Shown: positions 27,004-36,301, numbered from the stretch's first letter. The stretch is 64,000 nt of DNA from Pseudomonas bananamidigenes (GCF_001679645.1 NZ_LRUN01000006.1:1-64000), one strand, 5' to 3'. Program-made: numbers and translations. The notes: generated from the letters alone by a model not told the origin.

Positions 27004-28053
27004 TTACAGCGTTGGGTAGTCGATGTATCCGACCGGGCCCTTGCCGTAGAACAGTTCAGGGCGAGCATCGTTGAGAGGGGCATCGGCCTTCAAACGAGCC
27101 GGCAGGTCCGGGTTGGCAATGAACGGGATGCCGAATGCCACGGCGTCGGCCTTGCCCTCGGCCAGCCAGGCGTTGGCGCTGTCCTTGGTGAAGCGCTCGT
27201 TGGCGATGTACGCGCCGCCGAAGGCTTCTTTCAACTGCGGGCCGAGGCTGTCTGCGCCTTCTTTCTCGCGGGAGCAGATGAAGGCGATGCCACGCTTGCC
27301 CAGTTCGCGGGCGACGTAAGTGAAGGTTTCGGCCAGGTTGTCGTCGCCCATGTCATGGGAGTCGGCGCGTGGTGCCAGGTGTACGCCGACACGGCCGGCG
27401 CCCCAGACTTCGATCGCCGCGTCAGTCACTTCCAGCAGCAGGCGGGCACGGTTTTCCAGGGAGCCGCCGTAGTTGTCGGTGCGCTGGTTGGTGCTGCTTT
27501 GCAGGAACTGGTCGAGCAGGTAGCCGTTGGCGCCGTGGATTTCCACGCCGTCGAAACCGGCGGCCTTGGCGTTTTCCGCACCGACGCGGTAGGCGTCGAC
27601 GATGTCGGCGATTTCAGCGGTTTCCAGCGCACGCGGGGTCGGGAAGTCGGCCAGTGGGCGAACCAGGCTGACGTGACCTTTCGGCTGGATGGCGCTAGGG
27701 GCGACCGGGGTTTCGCCGTTCAGGTACGACGGGTGGGAAATCCGCCCGACGTGCCACAGTTGCAGGACGATCTTGCCGCCGGCGGCATGAACCGCCTTGG
27801 TCACATTGGTCCAGCCGCGCACTTGATCGTTGGACCAGATGCCCGGGGTGTCCGGGTAGCCGACGCCCATCGGAGTGACGGAAGTGGCTTCGCTGAGGAT
27901 CAGCCCGGCGGAGGCACGCTGCACGTAGTACTCGGCCATCAGTGCGTTCGGTACGCGGCCTTCGTCGGCGCGGCAGCGGGTCAGCGGCGCCATGATGATG
28001 CGGTTGGACAGCTCGAGATCGCCCAGCTTGATCGGATCGAAAATTGTTGCCAT
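27004..28053 (-). CDS. xenB: Old yellow enzyme-type ene-reductase, XenB/NemA-like
   Basis: FMN- and NADPH-dependent reductase of activated alkenes, nitrate esters and nitroaromatics. The 349-aa protein has the OYE marks NRIIMAPLTRCRADEGR, QLWHVGRISHP, the substrate-binding pair in EIHGANGYLLDQFLQ, and RVGVHLAPR. It agrees with XenB of P. fluorescens in length and in all segments I recall. The ATG at 28053 is chosen over an upstream TTG-type extension. It is the last gene of an arsR-MFS-xenB operon. Confidence 0.92.
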   Translation of the reverse strand: MATIFDPIKLGDLELSNRIIMAPLTRCRADEGRVPNALMAEYYVQRASAGLILSEATSVTPMGVGYPDTPGIWSNDQVRGWTNVTKAVHAAGGKIVLQLWHVGRISHPSYLNGETPVAPSAIQPKGHVSLVRPLADFPTPRALETAEIADIVDAYRVGAENAKAAGFDGVEIHGANGYLLDQFLQSSTNQRTDNYGGSLENRARLLLEVTDAAIEVWGAGRVGVHLAPRADSHDMGDDNLAETFTYVARELGKRGIAFICSREKEGADSLGPQLKEAFGGAYIANERFTKDSANAWLAEGKADAVAFGIPFIANPDLPARLKADAPLNDARPELFYGKGPVGYIDYPTL

Positions 28054-28085
28054 GAGATACAACCCTCGTGAAGTCAGTGAGTGAA

Positions 28086-29249
28086 TCAGTTAGCGGTGGC
28101 CAGCTCGGGGTTACCGTTCTGGCGGAATGTGATCAGGGTCACCAGCAGCGCCAGGACCGCCAGCGCGGCAGCGGCGAGAGGCACGCTGGTCAGGCCGTAG
28201 TCGTGGGCGATGACGCTGCCGCCGACCCAGGCACCCAGCGCATTGCCGACGTTGAAGGCGCCGATGTTCAGGGTCGACACCAGGTTCGGTGCGGCCTGGC
28301 CGTAGGTCACGACGTTGACCTGCAGGGCCGGCACCGCGGCAAAACACGCGGTGGCCCAGAGGAACAAAGTGATTTCGGTGGGGATCAGCGCGATGCTGGT
28401 CCAGGTCAGAACGGTGGAGGTCAAGGCCATGGCGATGAACACGCCGATCAGCGTGGCTGCCAGGCCCTTGTCGGCCAGTTTGCCGCCGATGATGTTGCCG
28501 ACGGTCAGGCCCAGTCCTATCAGCATCAGGGTCCAGGTCACGCCACGGGGCGAGACGCCGGTGACATCACCCAACAGTGGTGCGACGTAAGTGAACAGGG
28601 TGAACACCGACGCGGCGAACAGCGCAGTCATGCTCAGGGACAACCAGATCCCGGCGCCCTTGAGGGCGGCCAGTTCGGCGCGCAAGTCGAGTTTTTCCTC
28701 GTCACGCTTGGCCGGCAAAAAGCGGATCAGGCCGAGCAGCGCAATCACGCCGATCACGGTCACTGCCCAGAAGGTCGAACGCCAGCCGGCTTCCTGGCCG
28801 AGGGCGGTGCCCAGCGGTACGCCCAGCACGTTGGCCAGGGTCAGGCCGGTGAACATCAGCGCCACGGCAGACGCGCGTTTGTTCGGCGCCACCAGGTTGG
28901 CGGCAACCACCGAGCCGATGCCGAAGAACGCGCCGTGACAGAGGGCGGTGATCACTCGGGCAAACATCAGTACGTTGTAGTCAGTGGCGATGGCGCAAAG
29001 CAGGTTGCCGATAATGAAGATGCCCATCAGCGCGACCAGTGCAGCCTTGCGCGGCAATCGCGCAGTGGCCATCGCCATGAATGGTGCACCGATCGCCACG
29101 CCCAGGGCGTAACCGGTCACCAGCCAGCCGGCACCGGGGATCGACACACCGAGATCGGTCGCCACATTGGGCAGCAGGCCCATGATGACGAATTCCGTGG
29201 TGCCGATGGCGAAGGCGCTCAAGGCGAGTATGAGTAGCGAGAGGGGCAT
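28086..29249 (-). CDS. MFS transporter, DHA1-like drug or metabolite exporter
   Basis: Predicted 12-helix inner-membrane exporter of 387 aa. It starts with LSAFAIGTTEFVIMGLLPNVA, the helix-1 hallmark of AraJ/YdhP-like DHA1 carriers, and has VTGYALGVAIGAPFMA and the ARVITALCHGAFFGIGS segment. It lies 33 bp after arsR and 32 bp before xenB on the same strand. The operon suggests export or detoxification of an electrophile handled by XenB (inference). Substrate unknown. Confidence 0.88.
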   Translation of the reverse strand: MPLSLLILALSAFAIGTTEFVIMGLLPNVATDLGVSIPGAGWLVTGYALGVAIGAPFMAMATARLPRKAALVALMGIFIIGNLLCAIATDYNVLMFARVITALCHGAFFGIGSVVAANLVAPNKRASAVALMFTGLTLANVLGVPLGTALGQEAGWRSTFWAVTVIGVIALLGLIRFLPAKRDEEKLDLRAELAALKGAGIWLSLSMTALFAASVFTLFTYVAPLLGDVTGVSPRGVTWTLMLIGLGLTVGNIIGGKLADKGLAATLIGVFIAMALTSTVLTWTSIALIPTEITLFLWATACFAAVPALQVNVVTYGQAAPNLVSTLNIGAFNVGNALGAWVGGSVIAHDYGLTSVPLAAAALAVLALLVTLITFRQNGNPELATAN

Positions 29250-29282
29250 CGTTTGGTCCTTTTGGCTGGCTGACGTTAAGGG

Positions 29283-29585
29283 TCAGAGCTCTTTGCTGAG
29301 GGTGCTGAGGAACGCCTGGATCACGTCCTCGTTGCGTTTGAAAAAGTGCCACTGGCCGGCTTTCTGGCTGCTGATCAATCCAGCGCGTTGCAGGGTGGCC
29401 AGGTGGGCGGAGACAGTCGATTGCGACAGGCCGCAGCGTTGGTCGATCTGCCCGGCACAGATGCCGTACTCGTGGTTGTGGATCTGTTCCGGAAACTCGG
29501 CTTTCGGGTCTTTCAGCCAGTTGAGGATGTCTCGCCGTACTGGGTGTGCCAGGGCTTTTATTATTTCGTCGAGGTCAATGTTCAT
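29283..29585 (-). CDS. ArsR-family repressor
   Basis: Small winged-helix repressor of 100 aa: KALAHPVRRDILNWLKDP at the N-terminus, and CGLSQSTVSAHLATLQRAGLI as recognition helix and wing. The cysteine in YGICAGQIDQRCGLS is not in the classical ArsR metal site, so it may sense a thiol-reactive or other organic signal (inference). It heads the arsR-MFS-xenB operon, and its upstream region has several CGATATA-like repeats that may be its operators. Confidence 0.88.
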   Translation of the reverse strand: MNIDLDEIIKALAHPVRRDILNWLKDPKAEFPEQIHNHEYGICAGQIDQRCGLSQSTVSAHLATLQRAGLISSQKAGQWHFFKRNEDVIQAFLSTLSKEL

Positions 29586-29610
29586 GGCTGGTTGCTCGTG
29601 ATGTATGTAG

Positions 29611-29716
29611 CGTTATATCGCGATGAGGCGAACTTTAAATCGGTATTTCGCGATATACCAATATGAATTCGATCTGACGACCGCATAAATCGGTATATCG
29701 GGTTATAACGATATGT
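29611..29716. promoter_or_regulatory. Repeated TATATCG/CGATATA sites before arsR
   Basis: The 170-bp divergent gap holds TTATATCGCGA (29613), CGGTATTTCGCGATATACC (29641, an imperfect palindrome), ATCGGTATATCG (29689) and ATAACGATATG (29705). The repetition fits a multi-site operator for the ArsR protein; the DNA here is AT-rich, as a promoter would be. Confidence 0.5.
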
Positions 29717-29756
29717 GAGGTGTAAACAAACGCCGGCGCGGTGCTAAGCTGCGCCC

Positions 29757-30329
29757 ATGAACTATCTCGCACATTTGCACCTTGGTGGCCAGCGTCCCGG
29801 TCAATTGCTCGGCAGTCTGTATGGCGATTTCGTCAAAGGGCGGCTGCAAGGGCAGTTTGACCCGGAGATCGAAGCGGCGATCGCCCTGCATCGTCAGATC
29901 GATGTGTTCACCGATCGTCATCCCTTGGTGGACGCTTCACTGGCGCGGTTCACCTCGACCCGCCGCCGCTACGCCGGCATCGTCCTCGACGTGTTCTTCG
30001 ACCATTGCCTGGCCCGGGACTGGGCGCTGTACGCCGACCGACCGCTGGGGCAGTTCACCACCGATGTTTACCGCGTGCTGTCCAGCGAGCGGCAATTGCC
30101 CGAGCGCCTGGCGAAGATCGCGCCGCACATGGTGGCCAATGACTGGTTGGGTTCGTATCAGGAGTTCGAAGTGCTGGAGCAGGTGCTGCGCGGAATTTCC
30201 CGGCGCCTGAGCAAACCTGAAGAACTGGCGGGGGCGATGCAGGAATTGCGGCAGTTGTATGAACCGCTCAGTGATGACTTTCGCTTGTTCTACCCACAGC
30301 TGCAGGACTTTGCAGGCCGACAGCTGTAG
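29757..30329 (+). CDS. acpH: Acyl carrier protein phosphodiesterase
   Basis: Removes the 4'-phosphopantetheine from ACP. The 190-aa protein is an HD-like AcpH/DUF479 member: MNYLAHLHL at the start, GSLYGDFVKGR, AIALHRQIDVFTDRHP and VLDVFFDHCLARDW carry the His/Asp residues expected for the metal site. It is a single gene, divergent from arsR and convergent with olsA. Confidence 0.9.
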   Translation: MNYLAHLHLGGQRPGQLLGSLYGDFVKGRLQGQFDPEIEAAIALHRQIDVFTDRHPLVDASLARFTSTRRRYAGIVLDVFFDHCLARDWALYADRPLGQFTTDVYRVLSSERQLPERLAKIAPHMVANDWLGSYQEFEVLEQVLRGISRRLSKPEELAGAMQELRQLYEPLSDDFRLFYPQLQDFAGRQL

Positions 30330-30343
30330 GCAGAGGATGACGA

Positions 30344-31138
30344 TCAGGCCGCAATCAGTTCGCCTGCGCGGCGTGGCTCGGCCGGTTTGGCCACCTCGCC
30401 GAACAACGCTTTCTGCACCGCTTGCTGGGCTTCATACGCCAGCGCCGCGCGCTCCCGACCCTGGCAGGCAATCGGCTTGAGCAGGTGAATGTCCACCTCG
30501 CCGCAATCGTTGCTGAACAGACGCATCAGGTGCGACAGCAAATCATCGTCACCAATGAACGGTGCCAGCGTATCGATCTCGCCATTGCGCAGATAACGGA
30601 TCGCCACCGGTTGCAGCATCACTTCCGAATCAATCGCCGCCGACAGCAGGCGACCATGAAAGGTGCGCAGCGAACGACCGTCGGTGGTGGTGCCTTCCGG
30701 GAACATCAGCAGCGGATGATCTGTTTGCAGGTGACGGGTCATCTGTTTGCGGATCAACTGGCTGTCGCCCGAACCGCGACGGATGAACAGGCTGCCGGCC
30801 TTCGCCGCCAGCCAACCGGCCACCGGCCAGGTACGCACTTCGGCCTTGGACAGAAACGACAGCGGCGTCAGCATGCCGAGCAATGGAATGTCAGTCCATG
30901 AAACGTGGTTGCTGACCCACAGCATCGGCTGCTTCGGCAGCTCACCGTGGACGGTCACGCGAAAGGGCAGGGCATTGCTCAGGCGCGCCATGAAAAAACG
31001 CGACCAGCGCTGCCGGCGCTGCATCGAATGGGCCAGCCCCAGGCGTTCGAAAACCCCGAAGACACTGGCCATGCTCAGGCCCAGCGTCACCACCAGCAGC
31101 ACCCGCGCGATTCGCGCGTACACCCGCAGCCGGCTCAT
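30344..31138 (-). CDS. olsA: Lyso-ornithine lipid O-acyltransferase, PlsC family
   Basis: Second step of ornithine lipid synthesis: acylates lyso-ornithine lipid at the membrane. The 264-aa protein has an N-terminal hydrophobic helix, the acyltransferase box NHVSWTD (H-x4-D), and FPEGTTTDGRSL. I chose the ATG at 31138, which overlaps the olsB stop (ATGA); the frame is open farther upstream but only as a shadow of olsB. The pairing with olsB makes OlsA a better name than generic PlsC. Confidence 0.88.
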   Translation of the reverse strand: MSRLRVYARIARVLLVVTLGLSMASVFGVFERLGLAHSMQRRQRWSRFFMARLSNALPFRVTVHGELPKQPMLWVSNHVSWTDIPLLGMLTPLSFLSKAEVRTWPVAGWLAAKAGSLFIRRGSGDSQLIRKQMTRHLQTDHPLLMFPEGTTTDGRSLRTFHGRLLSAAIDSEVMLQPVAIRYLRNGEIDTLAPFIGDDDLLSHLMRLFSNDCGEVDIHLLKPIACQGRERAALAYEAQQAVQKALFGEVAKPAEPRRAGELIAA

Positions 31139-31893
31139 CACACGGCCGCCTTGAAGTGCCTGGCATAGCGCGGGCAGAGCTCGTCGCGCTTGAGCAGGAT
31201 GAACACGTCGGCGACCTGGAAATCTTCGTCCCAGCACGGCTCGCCACAGATCTTCGCCCCGAGGCGCATGTAGGCCTTGAGCAACGGCGGCATTTCGGCG
31301 ATCACGTTGGAAGGAATATCCAGCGCCGGCAGCGGATTCTTCGGTTCGGCACGCAAGTGTTCGGTGCACAGATAACGCTCGCGCAGACGCTGCATGATCG
31401 CGTGCGCCTGTACGCCACCGTCCTGCATCGGGATGCTCGCGCAACCCATCAGGTAGCTGTAGCCGCCCTGGTTCAGCACCTCGGCCAGTTCGCCCCAGAG
31501 CACGGCGATGGTGCCGCCGTTGCGGTAGGCCGGGTCGACACAGGTGCGACCGATTTCCAGGATCGGCCCTTGAAGACCGGCGAGGCCATGCAGGCTGAAT
31601 TCTTCTTCGCTGTAGAACCGGCCCAGGCTGCTGGCGGCGGTGTGATCGAGCAAACGGGTGGTCGCCACCAGGCGACCGGTGTTCAGGTCACGCACGCCGA
31701 TGTGGCTGCAGTGAACATCATAGTCATCCATGTCCAGACCCAGTTCCGCGCCTTTCAGCTTGGCGTTGAACTCGCCGCTGAACACGTTGAAACGCAAGGC
31801 CTGGGCTTGCTGCAACGCTTCGGCGCCGATCAGGCGTTCGGCTTGCAGGCGGCGTTCATTGCCGGTGTCGCTGATGCGGGCGATCTGAGTCAT
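31138..31893 (-). CDS. olsB: L-ornithine N-alpha-acyltransferase
   Basis: First step of ornithine lipid synthesis: transfers a 3-hydroxyacyl group from ACP to ornithine. The 251-aa protein is of the OlsB/GNAT-like acyltransferase type, with [35 protein letters not shown], and [15 protein letters not shown]. The end motif [14 protein letters not shown] is typical. It is translationally coupled to olsA, and ornithine lipids are known products of pseudomonads under phosphate limitation; I see no Pho box to confirm that here. Confidence 0.9.
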   Translation of the reverse strand: MTQIARISDTGNERRLQAERLIGAEALQQAQALRFNVFSGEFNAKLKGAELGLDMDDYDVHCSHIGVRDLNTGRLVATTRLLDHTAASSLGRFYSEEEFSLHGLAGLQGPILEIGRTCVDPAYRNGGTIAVLWGELAEVLNQGGYSYLMGCASIPMQDGGVQAHAIMQRLRERYLCTEHLRAEPKNPLPALDIPSNVIAEMPPLLKAYMRLGAKICGEPCWDEDFQVADVFILLKRDELCPRYARHFKAAV

Positions 31894-32046
31894 TTGAATC
31901 TCCGTACGGGCCTTTAACCCGTCGTGGGTTACAGCCGATCGACTTTCTTTATGCAGCTGTGTTGTGCAAAGTCAGGCTATGTAGCCCCGGTGTCATCGCC
32001 ATGAATGTTTGGTGATGCTTATATGACAGCCCACAAGGAGCCTCTG

Positions 32047-32925
32047 ATGACCTGGTCGACCCTGCTTGAATGCCGCGAACGCCTGCCCGCCGTTGCCGAT
32101 CTGGCGGAGGGTTTCGCCACGCTGTTGCATCAACTGGGCAGCGTCACGCCGTTCGAACTGGCGGTGGCGGGAGGGCGGCGGATGGCGACGCCGGGGCTGG
32201 CGTTTCTGGTGGGCTATCAGGCGGCGTTGCGCATGCTCTGGCCGAGCGCACCGCCGAGCCTGGGCGCGTTGTGTGCGACCGAGCAGCGCAGCCTGCGTCC
32301 GGCGGACATGCAGACCCGCCTCACGGATCTGCGCCTCACCGGGCAAAAGGATTTCGTCACCGCCGGCGATGCGGCGGACTGGCTGCTGATCGCCGCGCGC
32401 AGTGAGCAACCCGGCGAATCACCGCGTCTGAGTCTGGCGGTGGTGTACCCCGGCGAGTCCGGCGTGCGTGTGGAAAAACTCCCGGCGTTGCCGTTGATGC
32501 CGGATATCAGTCATGGTCGTTTGCACCTCGACGACGCCCTGTGCGAGTTGCTCGCCGGAGACGGTTGGGATGCCTACGTCAAACCCTTCCGTACCCTTGA
32601 AGATGTCTATGTACTGAGCGCCATGACCGCGTGGTTGTTCGGCGTCGGTCAGGACAGCGGCTGGCCGCAGCCGCTGCAATTGCGCTTGCTGGCGCTGTTG
32701 GCCGGGTGTGCGGAGGCCAGTCGCCAGCCGCCGAACAATCCGGCGGGGCATGTGTTGCTCGGCGGGTTGTTTGCGCAGTTCGACGGGCTCAAGCCGGAGG
32801 TCGATCAGGCGTTGCGCGACAGCCGTCCGGAGTGGGCGGCGATGTGGCAGCGCGATCAGGCGTTGATGCAGTTGGCGGCGGGGGCTCGGGCCAAACGGCT
32901 GGCCAAGGCATTGGCAGTGAATTGA
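32047..32925 (+). CDS. Acyl-CoA dehydrogenase-like protein, short
   Basis: The 292-aa product resembles part of an acyl-CoA dehydrogenase: an N-terminal helical part, a middle with GLAFLVGYQAALRMLWP and RLTDLRLTGQKDFVTAGDAADWLLI, the latter like the beta domain that follows TGxK, and a shortened C-terminal helical part. Full enzymes have about 380-400 residues, and I cannot see a catalytic glutamate. It may have lost dehydrogenase activity. The start at 32047 has AAGGAG before it. It is divergent from olsB. Confidence 0.7.
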   Translation: MTWSTLLECRERLPAVADLAEGFATLLHQLGSVTPFELAVAGGRRMATPGLAFLVGYQAALRMLWPSAPPSLGALCATEQRSLRPADMQTRLTDLRLTGQKDFVTAGDAADWLLIAARSEQPGESPRLSLAVVYPGESGVRVEKLPALPLMPDISHGRLHLDDALCELLAGDGWDAYVKPFRTLEDVYVLSAMTAWLFGVGQDSGWPQPLQLRLLALLAGCAEASRQPPNNPAGHVLLGGLFAQFDGLKPEVDQALRDSRPEWAAMWQRDQALMQLAAGARAKRLAKALAVN

Positions 32926-32934
32926 CTGACCCCT

Positions 32935-33020
32935 TCGCGAGCAGGCTCGCTCCCACATTCGAACGCTTTCCAATTGGAGGAACTCGATCAAATGTGGGAG
33001 CGAGCCTGCTCGCGATGGCG
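32935..33020. repeat. REP pair (GCGAGCAGGCTCGCTCCCACA family)
   Basis: CGCGAGCAGGCTCGCTCCCA and, inverted, TGGGAGCGAGCCTGCTCGCG flank a spacer of about 40 bp with CATTCGAA. It is a typical Pseudomonas REPIN between two genes. Confidence 0.8.
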
Positions 33021-33091
33021 CCCTCAAAAACACCACACATCTGTCATGAACGCCGGCTAGGCTTGGCGGGTTCATCTCCAGAGCCCTCAAC

Positions 33092-34171
33092 ATGTTCAAA
33101 GGCCTGCCCCTTTTTCTGCTGCTGATCAGCTTCACGGTCCAGGCCGAACAATGGCCGGGCGAACAATGGCCGACCGCTCCGAAAATCACCGGCCCGGCCG
33201 TCGAGGCACTGGAGGCTTACGCCTTTCCCGCCCGCGACGACAACACCCGCCTGGGCATCCGCACCGATGCCTTGCTGGTGGTCCGCGACGGCCAGATCGT
33301 CTATGAACGCTATGGCGCCGCGACCACCGCCGACACTCCACACCTGACCTGGTCGATCAGCAAAAGCCTGATGGCCACGGTGATGGGGGTGGCCTACGGC
33401 GAAGGTTTGTTCAAGCTGGACGATCCCGTCGCAAAGTTTTACCCGGTGCTGGAAAAACACCCCGCGATCAAGATGGCCGATCTGCTGCACTGGGCCTCGG
33501 GCATCGACTGGCAGGAAGACTACGAATACGCCCCGCTGAAGTCCTCGGTGGTGGCGATGCTTTACACCCGTGGCCACCGCGACATGGCCGCGTTCACCGC
33601 CGATCACGACAGCTACGCGCCGGCGGGCCAGGCGTTCCGCTATTCCAGCGGCGACAGCAATCTGTTGGCGGCGGCGCTGAAAACCATGGTCGGTCCGCAG
33701 CGTTATCCGGACTATCCATGGACAGCGCTTTTCGATCCGTTGGGCATCCGCCACGCCACCTGGGAAACCGATGCCACAGGCACCTTCGTCGCGTCGTCCT
33801 ATGCCTACCTGACGGCCCGGGATCTTGCGCGGATCGGCCTGCTGATGGAACGGAACGGGCGCTGGAACGACCGGCAGTTGCTGCCAGAAGAATGGGTGGC
33901 GTTCAACCGCCAGCCCTTCGGCGGCTACAAGGCTGATCAGGACGAAGCCGTACCCGGCGGACAGTGGTGGCTCAATCGCTCGGCGGAGGGCGCCCCCTCG
34001 CCATGGCCCGATGCACCGCCCGACACCTTCGCCGCCCTCGGTCACTGGGGCCAGGCGCTGTACGTGATCCCGAGCGAAAGACTGGTGATCGTGCGCTACG
34101 GCGATGACCGCGACGGCAGCTATCGCCATAACGAATTGCTCAAGCGCGTGCTCGGGGCGGTGCGGCCATGA
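33092..34171 (+). CDS. Serine hydrolase of the beta-lactamase/penicillin-binding family
   Basis: Secreted or periplasmic hydrolase of 359 aa with a signal peptide of about 18 residues (MFKGLPLFLLLISFTVQA). The class C-like motifs are visible: SxxK in TWSISKSLM, YSSGDSN as the YxN equivalent, and a C-terminal HWGQALYVIPSERL segment. Enzymes like this include esterases and amide hydrolases (EstB, 6-aminohexanoate-dimer hydrolase type), so a beta-lactamase role is not implied. It is translationally coupled to the next small gene (ATGA). Confidence 0.85.
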   Translation: MFKGLPLFLLLISFTVQAEQWPGEQWPTAPKITGPAVEALEAYAFPARDDNTRLGIRTDALLVVRDGQIVYERYGAATTADTPHLTWSISKSLMATVMGVAYGEGLFKLDDPVAKFYPVLEKHPAIKMADLLHWASGIDWQEDYEYAPLKSSVVAMLYTRGHRDMAAFTADHDSYAPAGQAFRYSSGDSNLLAAALKTMVGPQRYPDYPWTALFDPLGIRHATWETDATGTFVASSYAYLTARDLARIGLLMERNGRWNDRQLLPEEWVAFNRQPFGGYKADQDEAVPGGQWWLNRSAEGAPSPWPDAPPDTFAALGHWGQALYVIPSERLVIVRYGDDRDGSYRHNELLKRVLGAVRP

Positions 34172-34470
34172 AATTGTTCAGACGCCTCCTGTTGGTGTTG
34201 TTTGTCGTGCTGCTGGGCTGGGGCTGGCATGAACGGGAAAACCTGTGGGCCTTCCCCGATATCATCAGCGCCTATACCGCCAAGGAATACTGTTCGTGCC
34301 GCTACGTAATGAACAACGATGCCGAATATTGCCGGGGTTACGTCAAGCAGTGGTTGCCCGCTGAGCTGACCGATAACGCTGCACAAAAACTCGTCAGTGC
34401 CAGCGGCATGGGCCGTATCAACAGCGCCCAATGGCAGGGCGAGCGTCAGGGCTGTCGTCTCAATCCCTGA
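34168..34470 (+). CDS. Small exported or membrane-anchored protein, 100 aa
   Basis: The product has one N-terminal hydrophobic helix (LLLVLFVVLLGWGW) followed by a polar region with four cysteines (EYCSCRYV, AEYCRGYV, GCRLNP). The cysteines would suit disulfides in the periplasm. The start overlaps the stop of the serine hydrolase by four bases. I do not recognise a named family. The next gene starts 81 bp on. Confidence 0.75.
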   Translation: MKLFRRLLLVLFVVLLGWGWHERENLWAFPDIISAYTAKEYCSCRYVMNNDAEYCRGYVKQWLPAELTDNAAQKLVSASGMGRINSAQWQGERQGCRLNP

Positions 34471-34551
34471 TCAGCAAAATGAACTGCCAGTTTGCAACCC
34501 GGCTTCAGGCAGTTAAGGTTCGTGCAGGTTAATCGGCCCCACGAGTTTTCA

Positions 34552-35142
34552 ATGTTCAACCGTTCTCTGTGCAACGCCTTCGCCGGCCTGCTGCTGGGCG
34601 CCGCTGCGCTGCCGGCCCAGGCCAACTGGTATCTGGACGGCGAGTCGTCGCGGCTCTCCTTCGTCAGCACGAAAAACGCCAACGTGTCCGAAGTTCAACG
34701 CTTTCTGGTACTGCACGGCAAGGTCGATCCCGATGGTCGCGCCGAAGTCGAGGTCGAACTGGATTCGATCAACAGCGGCATTCCGCTGCGCGACGAGCGC
34801 ATGCGCAAGGAACTGTTCCAGATCGAACAATTTCCCGAAGCGACCATCACCACACAGATCGACCTGCGCCCGATCAACGATCTGGCGCCTGGCGCGCAGC
34901 TTGAATTGCGCCTGCCGCTGACCGTCAATCTGCATGGCAAACAGCGTGAATATCCCGCCGAATTGCTTGCCACGCGCCTCGATGACCGACGTTTTCAAGT
35001 GGTGACCCTTGAACCGCTGGTGATCAGTGCCGAGGACTTCGATCTGCTGCCGGGGCTGGAAAGCCTGCGCAAAATGGCCGGCCTGTCGGCCATCAGTCTG
35101 TCGGTGCCGGTGGGTGCGGTGCTGATCTTTGCGGCACGCTGA
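34552..35142 (+). CDS. YceI-family periplasmic protein
   Basis: YceI lipocalin-like protein of 196 aa with a signal peptide (MFNRSLCNAFAGLLLGAAALPAQA, mature part starting NWYLD). Domain marks are SRLSFVSTKNANVSEVQRF, SINSGIPLRDERMRKELF and FPEATITTQI. Such proteins bind isoprenoid-like molecules and often are stress-related; the function here is not known. The ATG at 34552 is chosen because it begins the signal peptide. Confidence 0.88.
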   Translation: MFNRSLCNAFAGLLLGAAALPAQANWYLDGESSRLSFVSTKNANVSEVQRFLVLHGKVDPDGRAEVEVELDSINSGIPLRDERMRKELFQIEQFPEATITTQIDLRPINDLAPGAQLELRLPLTVNLHGKQREYPAELLATRLDDRRFQVVTLEPLVISAEDFDLLPGLESLRKMAGLSAISLSVPVGAVLIFAAR

Positions 35143-35143
35143 C

Positions 35144-36301
35144 ATGCGCGGCGCAGTGTTCCCCTGGCGTGACGGCAACCGCTTCGAACTGTTGATCGAC
35201 GGCCCGCAATTCTTCCCGCGCATGCTTGAAGAAATCGCGGCGGCCCGGGAGCAGATCGAGCTGGAACTGTATCTGGTGGAGGCCGGCGCCTGTGCCGAAA
35301 CCGTGGTCCAGGCGCTGGTGCTGGCGGCCGAGCGCGGGGTGCGGGTGCGGTGTCTGTTCGATGATTACGGCAGTCTCGCCTTCACCCTGACCTTGCGTCA
35401 GCGCCTGACCCTCGCCGGTGTCGAGCTGCGTTTTTACAATCGCCTGAGCTGGCGGCGCTGGGTCGGCAATTTCTACCGCGATCACCGCAAGCTGTTGCTG
35501 GTGGATCAGCGGCTGGCGGTGGTGGGCGGCACCGGGGTCACTGACGAGTTCTGGAAGCCGGGCCATGACAGCAGTGAATGGCATGAAGTGATGGTGCACA
35601 TCTCTGGCCCGCTGGTGCTCGACTGGCAATTGCTGTTCGACCGCCAGTGGATCGCCAACCGCCATCGCCGGGCCTGGAAGCCCCACGCGAATTTTGGTCT
35701 GCCTCGACTGCCGCGAGTGCCTGACACGGGGGAGGGCATGGGCCGGGTGGCTTACGCCGACGCCCGTCAGCATCGCGACATCCTGCAGTCCTTGTTCCGT
35801 GCCCTGAACAGCGGCCAACAGCGCATCTGGCTGGCCACGCCGTACTTCCTGCCGACCTGGAAGATCCGCCGCTCCCTGCGCAAGGCTGCCGCCCGTGGTC
35901 TCGATGTGCGTCTGCTGTTGACCGGGCCGCGCACCGATCATCCGTCGGTGCGTTATGCCGGCCATCGCTACTACCCGCGCCTGCTCAAGGCCGGGGTGAA
36001 AATCTTTGAATACCAGCCGTGTTTCCTGCACCTGAAAATGGTGCTGGTGGACGATTGGGTGAGCATCGGTTCGTGCAACTTCGATCACTGGAATCTGCGC
36101 TTCAACCTCGAGGCGAATCTGGAAGCGCTGGACCCGTCATTGACGGCAGAGGTGGTGGCGAGTTTCGAGAAGGACTTCGGCCTGAGTCAGCAGGTGAGTC
36201 TGGAAGAATGGCAGCGTCGGCCATTGTGGCGCCGGGTGAAGCAGCGGATCTGGGGCTGGGTGGATCGGGTGGTGGTCAACCTGCTGGACAGACGCGGCTA
36301 G
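35144..36301 (+). CDS. clsB: Phospholipase D-type cardiolipin synthase, ClsB-like
   Basis: Phosphatidyl transferase or phospholipase of 385 aa with two PLD motifs: DHRKLLLVDQRLAVVGG and HLKMVLVDDWVSIGSCNFD, each with the HxKxxxxD core. A helix at the C-terminus is weakly hydrophobic. It starts one base after the YceI gene stop; a TTG five codons earlier is also open. Position and length fit ClsB, which uses phosphatidylglycerol, possibly with phosphatidylethanolamine, but substrate is inferred. Confidence 0.82.
   Translation: MRGAVFPWRDGNRFELLIDGPQFFPRMLEEIAAAREQIELELYLVEAGACAETVVQALVLAAERGVRVRCLFDDYGSLAFTLTLRQRLTLAGVELRFYNRLSWRRWVGNFYRDHRKLLLVDQRLAVVGGTGVTDEFWKPGHDSSEWHEVMVHISGPLVLDWQLLFDRQWIANRHRRAWKPHANFGLPRLPRVPDTGEGMGRVAYADARQHRDILQSLFRALNSGQQRIWLATPYFLPTWKIRRSLRKAAARGLDVRLLLTGPRTDHPSVRYAGHRYYPRLLKAGVKIFEYQPCFLHLKMVLVDDWVSIGSCNFDHWNLRFNLEANLEALDPSLTAEVVASFEKDFGLSQQVSLEEWQRRPLWRRVKQRIWGWVDRVVVNLLDRRG

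Noticed and set aside
33092..34171. Serine hydrolase as an antibiotic-resistance beta-lactamase
   Set aside because: The SxxK and YxS-type motifs fit the wider esterase/amidase group; nothing points to AmpC specifically.
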